Shown here: in pieces, positions 1 to 5,866 of the stretch
Position numbering within the stretch: the stretch's first letter is position 1
Layout: every line of letters starts with the position of its first letter
Source: Xanthobacteraceae bacterium
Lineage (GTDB): Bacteria; Pseudomonadota; Alphaproteobacteria; Rhizobiales; Xanthobacteraceae
Length of the DNA: 6,230 nt
Direction of reading: 5' to 3'
NCBI GenBank assembly: GCA_030037185.1
Contig: JASHRR010000458.1
Location: 1 to 6,230, forward strand
The notes under the pieces: model-generated
The model's input: only the letters and a program-made list of their open reading frames with translations
Told to the model about the DNA's origin: nothing
The model's database searches: none
Program-made: the position numbers and the translations under genes

Positions 1-285
1 GGTTGTTCCAAAGGTTCGCTCAGCAAGCTACCGTCGAGCCCACGCCTTACAATTCGATCATTTTCCAGATACTCACCCGCCGACGGCACCAACGCTGCCG
101 CTAAAAAACGAGACTTCGGCAGTCCCAAATAGCAGCTCTCGCATAAGATATAGAGGGTTGCCGGTGGCGCGGAAAGAGGCATGCGCCCCAATAGGGCCCG
201 AACCCGACGTCTTTTCGGCCCAATCCGTCGTTGTTGGGGCGCGCCTATTCGGGAGCGATCGAAGGCGTAGGCAATCAGCGAGCAA
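1..285. other. No recognisable gene (285 bases at left edge)
   Basis: I read all frames here and found no stretch that resembles a known protein family. The only open frame of note is a 70-codon minus-strand reading (285 down to 73) with no recognisable motif and no convincing ribosome binding site, so I do not call it. In the plus-strand frame that later encodes the serine hydrolase piece there is a TAG at 268-270. The region is therefore either intergenic or decayed beyond recognition by eye. Confidence 0.4.
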
Positions 286-419
286 CTCCCCGGCGCGGTG
301 ATCGTCGTCGTGCGGCGGAGCAAGCTCGTCTATTTCGAGGCATGCGGCTATCGCGACAAGGTAGCCCGTAGGCCGATGACGAGGGAGGCGATCTTCAGCA
401 TCCCTCGATGACCAAACCC
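286..419 (+). pseudogene. Serine hydrolase (beta-lactamase family) N-terminal fragment, frameshifted
   Basis: Frame 286-408 reads LPGAVIVVVRR, then KLVYFEACGYRDKVA, then PMTREAIFSI. This matches the start of the class C beta-lactamase/esterase EstB domain (PF00144), where the usual text is PGAVVLVARxGKxxYxEAFGYRD followed by FSIASMTKP. After FSI the frame runs into PR-stop (TGA 409-411). The neighbouring frame at 405-419 reads SMTKP, the SxxK motif that holds the nucleophilic Ser and the general-base Lys. A single-base loss around 402-404 therefore explains the break. Family members are about 380-450 residues long; only about 45 residues remain here, with no start codon and no downstream domain. 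It is a dead remnant, cut off on the left by an unrecognised sequence and on the right before the transposase fragment. The family call is confident; the original substrate cannot be told. Confidence 0.75.
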
Positions 420-517
420 CGTAAGGTCAAAAAACCGGAACGCTCTAGAATCTTTCGGTTATCCACTGCCAGGATGGGATTTCGATGACGCCGCAGGTCG
501 GCACGAGGGGGGCCGTC

Positions 518-604
518 ATGGATTGGGCACGCATGCTGGCCTACGTCACTGGGACGGTGGACCAAGAACTGCTGGCGCGGAATGAATATTTGACCGCCGA
601 GAAC
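518..604 (+). pseudogene. IS transposase/integrase, N-terminal 29 codons only
   Basis: ATG at 518 follows a good ribosome binding site (GAGGGG at about 506-511, six bases upstream). The reading begins MDWARMLAYVTGTVDQELLA and continues RNEYLTAEN, recalling the N-terminus of a family of rve-type transposases usually annotated 'integrase core domain-containing protein' (their text is close to MNWxRMLAYITGTVDQELL, RNEYLAAENRILRAQL). Homology ends at AEN (602-604). The frame then reads VQRG and stops at 617-619, so the helix-turn-helix and DDE catalytic core are absent. The break coincides with a GTGCAG sequence that I interpret as a group II intron 5' end (next entry). The open, well-initiated start suggests that this end of the IS was intact when interrupted. 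The family call comes from memory of the N-terminal motif; the IS group is not certain. Confidence 0.75.
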
Positions 605-690
605 GTGCAGCGAGGCTAGCTGTCATTCCTGCGGGTGAAAGTCCCGCCAACAGAGGAGAAGTCCAGACACTGTTGTAGTTATATCCAGCG
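605..690 (+). other. Probable group II intron 5' fragment (domain I start)
   Basis: Three signs agree. The sequence at 605 is GTGCAG, close to the GUGYG consensus at group II intron 5' ends. The homology of the upstream transposase stops exactly at 604, as expected of an exon/intron junction. Bases 631-647 form GCGGG-TGAAAGT-CCCGC, the GGGTGAAAGTCCC-type hairpin seen in domain I of many bacterial group II introns; an outer CTGT (620-623) can pair with ACAG (650-653). No reverse transcriptase/maturase and no domain V (GAGCCGT...GTACGGTTC type) occurs in the window, so only the 5' tip remains. The right boundary is uncertain, somewhere between about 660 and 731. Alternatively the motif could be a chance match in an unrelated insertion. 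Confidence 0.45.
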
Positions 691-730
691 GCGGGAAGGG
701 TGACCGACACGCCGCGATCGCCGGACGTGT

Positions 731-934
731 CAGCAGCGCCAACGCCTCCTTGACGAGAAGCTCGCCAAGACCGGCGCCGAACGGAACAAGTTCGGCGAGA
801 TCGTCGGTTGGCCGGCTGGAAAACGGATTGGCGATGACGGCGCAGGCCGCGACGCGCGTCACCCGCATCAGCGCCGGCAGACCACCTTCAGCAAGCACGA
901 CGTCCCTGCACAGCCAGATGCGCCGCATGTCCAT
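731..934 (-). pseudogene. DUF1185 amino-acid-synthesis family protein, N-terminal fragment
   Basis: Starting at ATG 934 (minus), preceded by GGGAGA seven bases upstream, the frame encodes MDMRRIWLCRDVVLAEGG, then VAACAVIANPFSSRPTDDL, then LGELLVKEALALL. This fits the PF06684 (DUF1185, 'amino acid synthesis family') pattern: IRKI, EGG, RxAxAAVIxNPFAGRYxEDL, LGxLLxxRALxAL. Residues 1-68 align; family members run to about 180-200 residues and continue with a YGKAAIVG-type segment that is missing. Past 731 the frame continues without resemblance to a TGA at 623-625. The frame is also open upstream to an ATG at 1159, but that stretch overlaps the NHL gene and has no family match, so 934 is the better start. 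The gene is divergent from the NHL gene and has lost its 3' part to the intron/IS insertion. The biochemical role of the family is poorly established. Confidence 0.65.
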
Positions 935-1064
935 GTCGGAGTCTCCCGTCAGCCTCCACAGATGGCGCCGCACTTCCCTTAAGGGTTGCGCGATCAGCGG
1001 CGGCCGACTAATGGTTTGAGGATCGGGCGCGGCACCGCAGCCCGGCCAAGCGAGGTATTGTGCG
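935..1064. promoter_or_regulatory. Divergent intergenic region with a 10-bp palindrome
   Basis: This 130-base gap separates the DUF1185 start (minus) from the NHL-protein start (plus), so it must hold promoters for both if both were expressed. It contains a perfect 10-bp palindrome CCCTTAAGGG at 976-985. Directly after it comes a weak plus-strand sigma70-like pair: TTGCGC at 986-991 and TAATGG at 1009-1014, 17 bases apart. The match to consensus is poor (TTG is conserved, the rest is weak), so I give the promoter low weight. The palindrome could be an operator abutting the -35 element, but nothing else here identifies a regulator. Confidence 0.25.
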
Positions 1065-2126
1065 ATGAACCGGCGCCAAGCACTCGGGGCAATGTTGGCT
1101 GCCCTGACCCCGTCATCGCTGGCGGCGACGAATCCGTCGGTGTCCACGCTCATCGGCACGGGGTCGCGAGGCTATTCGGACAGCGAAGTGAACAATCCCT
1201 ACGGGCTGGTGATCGGGCCCGATCGGGCGCTGTATTTCTGCGATCTTGACAATCAACGCATTCGCCGGCTCGATCTCAAAACGCGTCGCACCACTGCCGT
1301 CGCTGGCAACGGTCAAAGAGCCTATGACGGCGACGGCGGAGCGGCGACCGCGGCCGCGTTGAACATGCCGCACGAGATTCAATTCGATTCCGGCGGCAAC
1401 ATATACATCGCCGAGCGCGATAATCACGTGGTTCGCAAGGTCGAGGCCAACACCGGCATCATCTCGACATTCGCGGGAACCGGCATGCCCGGATTTTCAG
1501 GGGATGGAGGGCCTGCGGCACGGGCCCAGCTTCGCCAGCCTCACAGCATTGCCGTCGATCCCCGCGGCAAGCTGCTCATCTGCGACATCGGAAACCACCG
1601 CATTCGACAGGTCGATTTCTCCACCGGCATGATCGAGACCTATGGCGGCACCGGCGAACGCCAACCGACGCCCGACGGCGCGCCGGTGAAGACGGCGCCG
1701 TTGAACGGACCGAGGACGATGAGTTTCGATCGCGACGGCAATCTCTATCTCGCATTGCGCGAAGGCAACGCCATCTACCACATCGCGTCGAAAGCGGGGA
1801 CTATCCATCATCTGGCCGGCACCGGGGAGCAGGGCTATTCGGGCGATGGCGGGCCCGCCCGCTTGGCGAAGCTCGCGGGGCCCAAGGGGCTCGCCTATGG
1901 TGGCGGCCGGCTCTATGTCGCCGATACCGAGAGCCACGTCATTCGAAGCATAGACCTCGCAACCGGCGTGATCACGACCGTGCTCGGCACCGGGGTGCGA
2001 GGCGACGGCCCCGAGCCCGATCCACTGCGATGTGCGCTGTCGCGACCGCACGGCGTGCTCGTCGATGCCGATGGCGTTCTCTATGTGGCGGACAGCGAGG
2101 CGCACCGCATTCGGGTCGTGAACTGA
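1065..2126 (+). CDS. Exported NHL-repeat six-bladed beta-propeller protein
   Basis: The 353-residue product has a short signal-like N-terminus (MNRRQALGAMLAALTPSSLA) with a twin-arginine at positions 3-4, so Tat export is possible, although the motif is not a perfect SRRxFLK. Six NHL repeats follow, at roughly residues 30-72, 79-127, 137-184, 194-241, 251-297 and 308-353. They show recurring GTGxxGYSGDGGPA linkers and signature ends such as NIYIAERDNHVVRKV, LLICDIGNHRIRQVD and LYVADTESHVIRSID. Such repeats fold as a six-bladed beta-propeller; in bacterial secreted forms the role is usually unknown (ligand or polymer binding, or lactonase-like activity), and no catalytic residues can be named here. 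A GAGG nine bases before the ATG serves as ribosome binding site. The frame is intact and ends four bases before the stop of the converging ABC fragment. Blade 4 (TPDGAPVKTAPLN, LREGNAIYHIA) is the most diverged. The family call is very secure; the substrate is unknown. Confidence 0.92.
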   Translation: MNRRQALGAMLAALTPSSLAATNPSVSTLIGTGSRGYSDSEVNNPYGLVIGPDRALYFCDLDNQRIRRLDLKTRRTTAVAGNGQRAYDGDGGAATAAALNMPHEIQFDSGGNIYIAERDNHVVRKVEANTGIISTFAGTGMPGFSGDGGPAARAQLRQPHSIAVDPRGKLLICDIGNHRIRQVDFSTGMIETYGGTGERQPTPDGAPVKTAPLNGPRTMSFDRDGNLYLALREGNAIYHIASKAGTIHHLAGTGEQGYSGDGGPARLAKLAGPKGLAYGGGRLYVADTESHVIRSIDLATGVITTVLGTGVRGDGPEPDPLRCALSRPHGVLVDADGVLYVADSEAHRIRVVN

Positions 2127-2129
2127 GGC

Positions 2130-2375
2130 TCAAGCCCGCAACACGCCGCGCGCGACCTGATAGGCTTCGATCGACTCGAACAGCGCTTTGAAGTTTTGGG
2201 GGGCGAGAGAAATACCTGCATCGGGAGCCACTTCTCGCGCGAGCTGCAATTTCCTTGAAACAACCTCTCCCGCAAGAAGGGTAAAGCCGGTGAGATTGCC
2301 GCCCGGACGGTCCAGCGCCTGGGCCAGTCCGATCCTGACCGGGTCTACGCCGGTCGAGAACACGATTGGAACGAC
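2130..2375 (-). pseudogene. ABC transporter substrate-binding protein (PF04392) internal fragment
   Basis: Minus-strand frame 2375-2133 reads VVPIVFSTGVDPVRIGLAQA, then LDRPGGNLTGFTLLAGEVV, then LQLAREVAPDA. This is the recognisable middle of PF04392 substrate-binding proteins (PIVFxTGxDPVxxGLVxSLxRPGGNxTG, KRLELLREVAP), periplasmic components of ABC importers that are often expanded in Bradyrhizobium. A full protein is about 320-340 residues; here only about 53 residues match. They start abruptly where the relaxase sequence ends (about 2378) and continue into FKALFESIEAYQVARGVLRA-stop (TGA at 2130-2132), which I do not recognise as part of this family. There may thus be a second junction near 2215. 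No start codon belongs to it, so it is a relic. It is convergent with the NHL gene. Confidence 0.75.
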
Positions 2376-2378
2376 AGC

Positions 2379-3633
2379 CTGGCGCCGGTGGCATCGAGTT
2401 CCCGGCGCCGCAGCGTGGCGAGGAGGTCGCGCTGCGGGACGATGCCCGGCCCCTGGCGATGGGCGAGTCCATCCACCGCGAGATGCTCGGCGCGTGCTTG
2501 CATGGCATTGCGCACTTCCTGTCCGACCCCGCTCATGGCGAGCGGCATGCGCTCGTGTTCAACCAGCCGGTGGTCGAGCCAGGTCGCGCCCGGCGCCGTC
2601 ACCTGGCGATCGAGTATCCGACCGGTTGGCGAGAACAAAGGTCGGCCGGCGATCATCGGGCCCGCCGAACCGCCGCACCTCGACGATGCCGCCCGCGGGC
2701 GGCGCGTCGGCAAAGGCATCGATCCCGGGAAGCGCACGTGGTGGGCGCGACCGTCGACGCCGTCGATCACGGCGTAGGCCTGGCCGGTCAGTTCGTCATG
2801 CAGCCCGGTAGCGACGAGGCGCCCGATGATGGGCGAGGATGCCGTGTCGGCGTCGACCACGTAGTCGGCGATGCCACGATCCTGACCACGTCCGGTGAGG
2901 GCCCGGTGCATGGTTTTGATGATGTCGCCCCGCACGCCGAGGTCGCGTAGGACCGGCTCGGCTTCAGGACTGATCATCCATTGACCCGGCCTTGCAGCCG
3001 TGGCAAGACCCATGCGCTCCAGCCTCGAGAGCCGGCCGACGGCGAGACGGCGCGCCTGTGGATCATCGACGCCCGGATTGTCCGGCCGCAGGTCGATGAA
3101 GCCGCTGTCATCGGCCGCCATCCGGATCCCGCGTCGAGGCGTGTCCAGCGCTCCGCGTCCACCTCCCGCGCGAGAGCGGCGCAGATTTCATGCTCGGGCC
3201 TGGGACCGAGCTCGGCCGAGACCCGGTCTGTCGCCCGCGAGCGCAGGCCGTGGCTGATGCAATCGCGCGAGATGACGATATCGCAACACTGCGACGCCAC
3301 GCACCACGAGATGCACATGCGGGTTGTCGGTGTTCCAATGGCGATGCCAACCCAGTTCAGCCTGGTGCCCAGATCGCTTCCGTCTGGTCAATCAGGTCGC
3401 GTGTAAAAGCCCTGAGGTCGGTCATCCCGGCGCCATCCCGGCGTCACGACGAAAATGATGTCGGTCGTTGAGGCCGCGTCGCGCGAAGGCGACGGCGTCG
3501 GTGCGGTCACCGGTGGCCCGAACATGCAGCCCTTCTCACCGTCCCGGGTGACGCCGTCGCTCGACGTAGGCGACGTGGGCCGACAGCGGCGCCGAGCGGA
3601 AGGCGCGTCCTCGATGGCGGACCACCCGGGCCG
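2379..3633 (-). pseudogene. rlxS: DUF3363-family relaxase (RlxS-like), multiply frameshifted and truncated
   Basis: Pieces of one relaxase appear in order on the minus strand but in changing frames. They are: VVRHRGRAFRSAPLSAHVAY (about 3627-3568); DGVTRDGEKGCMFG (about 3555-3513); DRTDAVAFARRGLNDRHHFR; MTDLRAFTRDLIDQTEA (about 3424-3373); HWNTDNPHVHLVVRG (about 3341-3297, the His-rich metal-binding motif of the relaxase active site); DIVISRDCISHGLRSRA onward to RWTRLDA (about 3280-3133); IRMAADDSGFIDLRP at 3127 onward. A long frame then runs to GATWLDHRLVEHE and LLATLRRRELDATGARL (2384). Within it a block at about 2723-2615 (IDAFADAPPAGIVEVRRFGG) lies in another frame, a compensating pair of indels. 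Intact members nick oriT for conjugative transfer of ICEs and plasmids. The last 60-80 residues, normally ending GRKRGLGL-like, are replaced by the ABC fragment. At least seven frame changes make it non-functional. Confidence 0.85.
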
Positions 3634-3703
3634 GGGAAGGATGCGGCCTGCTATTTGGTCTCAAAGTGACCCGAAGCGGTCCTCGGCTGTGCCTAGTGGC
3701 CCT

Positions 3704-3743
3704 TTCATGGTGCAACCACGCAGCGGTGTGGTTGCGCCGTGAG
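3704..3743. repeat. Long imperfect inverted repeat / hairpin
   Basis: TTCATGGTGCAACCACGC (3704-3721), an AGCG tetraloop (3722-3725) and GTGTGGTTGCGCCGTGAG (3726-3743) form an 18-pair stem on the plus strand, in which four pairs are G-U. The inner GCAACCAC/GTGGTTGC (3712-3719 with 3728-3735) is a perfect 8-bp match. It lies 10 bases beyond the stop of the minus-strand HEAT gene. For a minus-strand transcript the wobble pairs become A-C mismatches, and no U-run follows, so it is a poor intrinsic terminator in that direction. It may be a REP-like element, a recombination or nicking site, or part of a plus-strand RNA; which of these cannot be told from this sequence. Confidence 0.55.
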
Positions 3744-3753
3744 GAGCCGCACT

Positions 3754-5145
3754 CTAACCGCCGAATCCGCGCTCTTTCAGGAGGTCCGCCAGACGCCAAG
3801 TCCGGTTGACTCGGTGAGCGGCCCCCGGGTTGATCGCGGTCGCATGTTGATAAGCCGCGATCGCCCGGTCGGGATCGGACTCCGCGAATGCCTTGGCGCA
3901 GAGAAGCCAACACTCATCCGGCGCCGGTGCCCGTTCAAAGACGACGGGATCCAATTTCAGCGCTTCGAGGATCCCTTCGCGCCCCTTGGCAAGAAAGCCG
4001 ATGTCGGCAAAGGCAAGCCCTGAGCGGAGCGACTTCAATGCTTCATCATCCGCGACCTTCACGCCCACGAGCTGCGCGCACTTTTCCCGATGCCACGGAA
4101 GCCCAAATGCCTGGAAGGTCCACATGAGATTTCCGATAGACCAGAGTTCCTCTGTATTCACCATCCGGGCAAGAACTTGTCTTTGCAGAGCGGTTAACTC
4201 CGTAACAGCTTGGTCCCCCCTTGGGAACGCAGCGGCGAGAAGCGAGCTGACGAGCGGCATGGTGTCGAAAGAACGTGCATGGTCGAGTCGATCGCAGATC
4301 GCCGGGATAGCCTTTCGTTGGACCTCCGCGGGCAGGTGGGAGACGGAGAAGGCCGCATCGCCCGTGGACTTCCCGCCGGCGCCTGGAATGCTCTCGTAAC
4401 CCTCGATCGGCTCGGAAACGAACTGTAGCAACGGCTCAATCAGCGCTTCAGACGGCTCGATGCGCGCAAGCTGACAGGCCGCCATGCAGCGCGCCCCCTG
4501 GAATGCGTCTTTGGTAAGCATCCAGTGCAGTGGGGCGGCCGCACCAAGCTCACCAAGAGCGAACGCAATGGCGACACGGACCCATCCCGACGGCTCAGCG
4601 CGGAGTTGGGCCTGAAGTTTCGGTACCGACGACGGGGCCATCGTCGCCAAACAGGCGAGTACCCACGCTGCACCTGCTCTGACACTGTGGTCTTCATCGG
4701 CAAGAAGACCGCAAACTGCTCCGTGTCCCTTGACCGATTCCTGATAGACTTGGTGAAGCGTCGCTGGGTAGTCCCCCCAGTACGAATCATCGGGTTCGGG
4801 GTTGATGACTTGACCGTAGTCGTGGATTCGTTCTCCGTCTCCCCAGCACGGGCGTTCCTGGACGCTGAAATACCCCGTGATCAGGCTGCCCCAAAAGCGG
4901 AGCAGGTCGCCGCGGTTGGGGACCGCGGGACTCGCACACATCTCGATCAAGAAGGGGATCACGTGGGCCGTCGCTGGGTAGCGAGTCCCCTGATGGAATA
5001 CGTTGCCGTAGAGGGTGCTGAGCACTTCAGCGCGCACCTTCGGGTCGGGATCAAGCAACTTCCGCAAGAGGTCGGGCACGTCGGCCGCCGGCCCATACGC
5101 GTGGTCGAGGTCCGCCCAGGGAACAGCATCGAGATCCTGCAACAC
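3754..5145 (-). CDS. HEAT-repeat protein with C-terminal TPR-like segment
   Basis: An intact 463-residue frame (476 if the upstream ATG at 5184 is used). I prefer GTG at 5145: AAGGA lies at 5158-5154, eight bases upstream, whereas the ATG at 5184 has no ribosome binding site, and residues before LQDLDAVPW are not family-like. Numbered from the ATG form: LDAVPWADLDHAYGPAADVP at 18-37; first HEAT helices PDLLRKLLDPDPKVRAEVLS at 37-56; the YGNVFHQGTRYPATAHVIPF segment at 59-78, a hallmark of this HEAT family; further HEAT-like pairs at about 155-245 (ADEDHSVRAGAAWVLACLA, SGWVRVAIAFALGELGAAA); a less regular 245-400; and a TPR-like stretch at about 424-455 (AFAESDPDRAIAAYQHATAI). HEAT solenoids bind proteins or nucleic acids. 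Similar proteins occur scattered in Streptomyces, Myxobacteria and Proteobacteria, often in accessory regions; a link to toxin immunity is possible but unproven. No signal peptide is visible, so it is probably cytoplasmic. It is the only intact long gene between two mobile-element remnants. Confidence 0.88.
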   Translation of the reverse strand: MLQDLDAVPWADLDHAYGPAADVPDLLRKLLDPDPKVRAEVLSTLYGNVFHQGTRYPATAHVIPFLIEMCASPAVPNRGDLLRFWGSLITGYFSVQERPCWGDGERIHDYGQVINPEPDDSYWGDYPATLHQVYQESVKGHGAVCGLLADEDHSVRAGAAWVLACLATMAPSSVPKLQAQLRAEPSGWVRVAIAFALGELGAAAPLHWMLTKDAFQGARCMAACQLARIEPSEALIEPLLQFVSEPIEGYESIPGAGGKSTGDAAFSVSHLPAEVQRKAIPAICDRLDHARSFDTMPLVSSLLAAAFPRGDQAVTELTALQRQVLARMVNTEELWSIGNLMWTFQAFGLPWHREKCAQLVGVKVADDEALKSLRSGLAFADIGFLAKGREGILEALKLDPVVFERAPAPDECWLLCAKAFAESDPDRAIAAYQHATAINPGAAHRVNRTWRLADLLKERGFGG

Positions 5146-5188
5146 GTCTGTGTTCCTTTGTGAAGTACCGAGAGGCCGAACCATAATT

Positions 5189-5219
5189 GGTATACGAAGC
5201 CGGCGGATGAACGGCGCAA
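5189..5219 (-). promoter_or_regulatory. Possible sigma70-like promoter of the HEAT gene
   Basis: On the minus strand TTGCGC (5219-5214) and TATACC (5194-5189) are separated by 19 bases; the -10 overlaps the palindrome GTATAC (5190-5195). Transcription from it would start near 5182, downstream of the ATG at 5184 and about 37 bases before the GTG at 5145, which fits the GTG start. The spacing is longer than the ideal 17, so the call is tentative. Confidence 0.25.
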
Positions 5220-5412
5220 GCTTCCCACACTAAAACAAGGCAATTATGCAGCGGTACGCGCGCGCACGCGAGCCGCGAGATTTTGCGGCCGGTGTGCTCA
5301 TCTCCGGCGCGACTGACCCACATTGAACTAACGTCTCCGACTCTACGCGCCCGAAGCCCATCGCCGGACGCGTAAAGTCCACTCGCTTCGCCCTCATTCC
5401 GCGCCGCCGAAT

Positions 5413-5598
5413 GTGAAAGCTTACCTCGTAACGACTGGCGTTCTCTTCGCTCTGCTGGCGGTGCTCCATGTCTGGCGCCTTGTTGTCGAGCGGCCTGGCA
5501 TTCGTGCCGAGTTCTGGATTCTCGCCGGCAGGTCACTCCTGTCGGCAGTCCTCGCGCTTTGGGCGTTGAAATTGCTCTTGGCCCTGAAACGGAAATGA
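5413..5598 (+). CDS. Small two-helix inner-membrane protein
   Basis: 61 residues starting at GTG 5413: MKAYLVTTGVLFALLAVLHV, WRLVVERPGIRAEFWIL, then ALWALKLLLALKRK. Two hydrophobic segments (about residues 4-22 and 38-57) are joined by a loop with charged residues, and the C-terminus is basic (KRK), suggesting a two-pass inner-membrane protein with the C-terminus inside. It resembles short conserved hypothetical proteins that begin MKAYLVTTGxLFALLxxLHxWR in Proteobacteria, whose function is unknown. No strong ribosome binding site precedes the GTG; the ATG at 5411 is out of frame and hits a stop at once. It stands alone, transcribed away from the HEAT gene. The frame is intact. A 5-bp GC hairpin (CGGCG-TAA-CGCCG, 5616-5628) lies 17 bases after the stop but has no T-run. 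Confidence 0.7.
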   Translation: MKAYLVTTGVLFALLAVLHVWRLVVERPGIRAEFWILAGRSLLSAVLALWALKLLLALKRK

Positions 5599-5866
5599 CA
5601 GCCCGCCAAGTGCCGCGGCGTAACGCCGAAGCAGCGGGATGTGGCGCGATCAGCCCGCCCGGTCCTGCGCCGCGGCCCTGGGCACAGGTGCTCATCCTCA
5701 GCTTAGTAATTTAGTAACATTGGTCATGGAAAATGTTCAGTGCGCGTGCCCAGGCGTGGCAGCGAGAGCCCTTTGAGTCGATGGCGCGATCAGGTCAGCT
5801 TCTGGCCCTTAGCTGCTGTGAGCCCTCGATAGCGTCGGCACGACAGCTATCGTTACTGGGGACCAA
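5599..5866. other. Non-coding stretch with AT-rich tandem 8-mer
   Basis: I see no recognisable protein in any frame between the small membrane protein and the possible ORF at 5867. The region holds a GC hairpin (5616-5628), an AT-rich patch with two tandem near-identical 8-mers (TTAGTAAT 5703-5710 and TTAGTAAC 5711-5718), and a hairpin at 5827-5852 listed separately. It may be ordinary intergenic DNA or decayed element sequence. Confidence 0.4.
5827..5852. repeat. Inverted repeat / hairpin upstream of possible small ORF
   Basis: CGATAGC (5827-5833) pairs perfectly with GCTATCG (5846-5852). Inside it GTCG (5834-5837) pairs with CGAC (5841-5844), leaving one bulged A (5845) and a GCA loop, 11 pairs in all. 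No T-run follows on either strand, so it is not an intrinsic terminator. It sits 14 bases before the ATG at 5867 and could be an operator or an RNA hairpin; the role is unknown. Confidence 0.45.

Noticed and set aside
935..1159. Upstream extension of the DUF1185 frame to ATG 1159
   Set aside because: It would overlap the start of the NHL gene, has no family match, and the ATG at 934 has a ribosome binding site and begins where the family begins.
2366..2950. A 194-codon plus-strand open frame and other plus-strand frames over 2188-3470
   Set aside because: They lie antisense to recognisable relaxase and ABC sequence and have no independent motif.
3704..3743. Intrinsic terminator for the HEAT gene
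   Set aside because: No T-run follows the stem in the minus direction and several pairs become A-C mismatches there, so it is listed only as a hairpin.
3704..3760. Integron attC site
   Set aside because: The inverted repeat lacks the GTTRRRY/RYYYAAC core pair and no integron integrase is present.
4525..5163. A 212-codon plus-strand open frame opposite the HEAT gene
   Set aside because: The minus strand encodes clear HEAT repeats throughout; the plus frame has no family resemblance and is an antisense shadow caused by high GC.
5051..5695. A 214-codon minus-strand open frame
   Set aside because: It overlaps the HEAT gene start and runs antisense to the small membrane protein; the sequence is arginine/glycine/alanine-rich with no motif.
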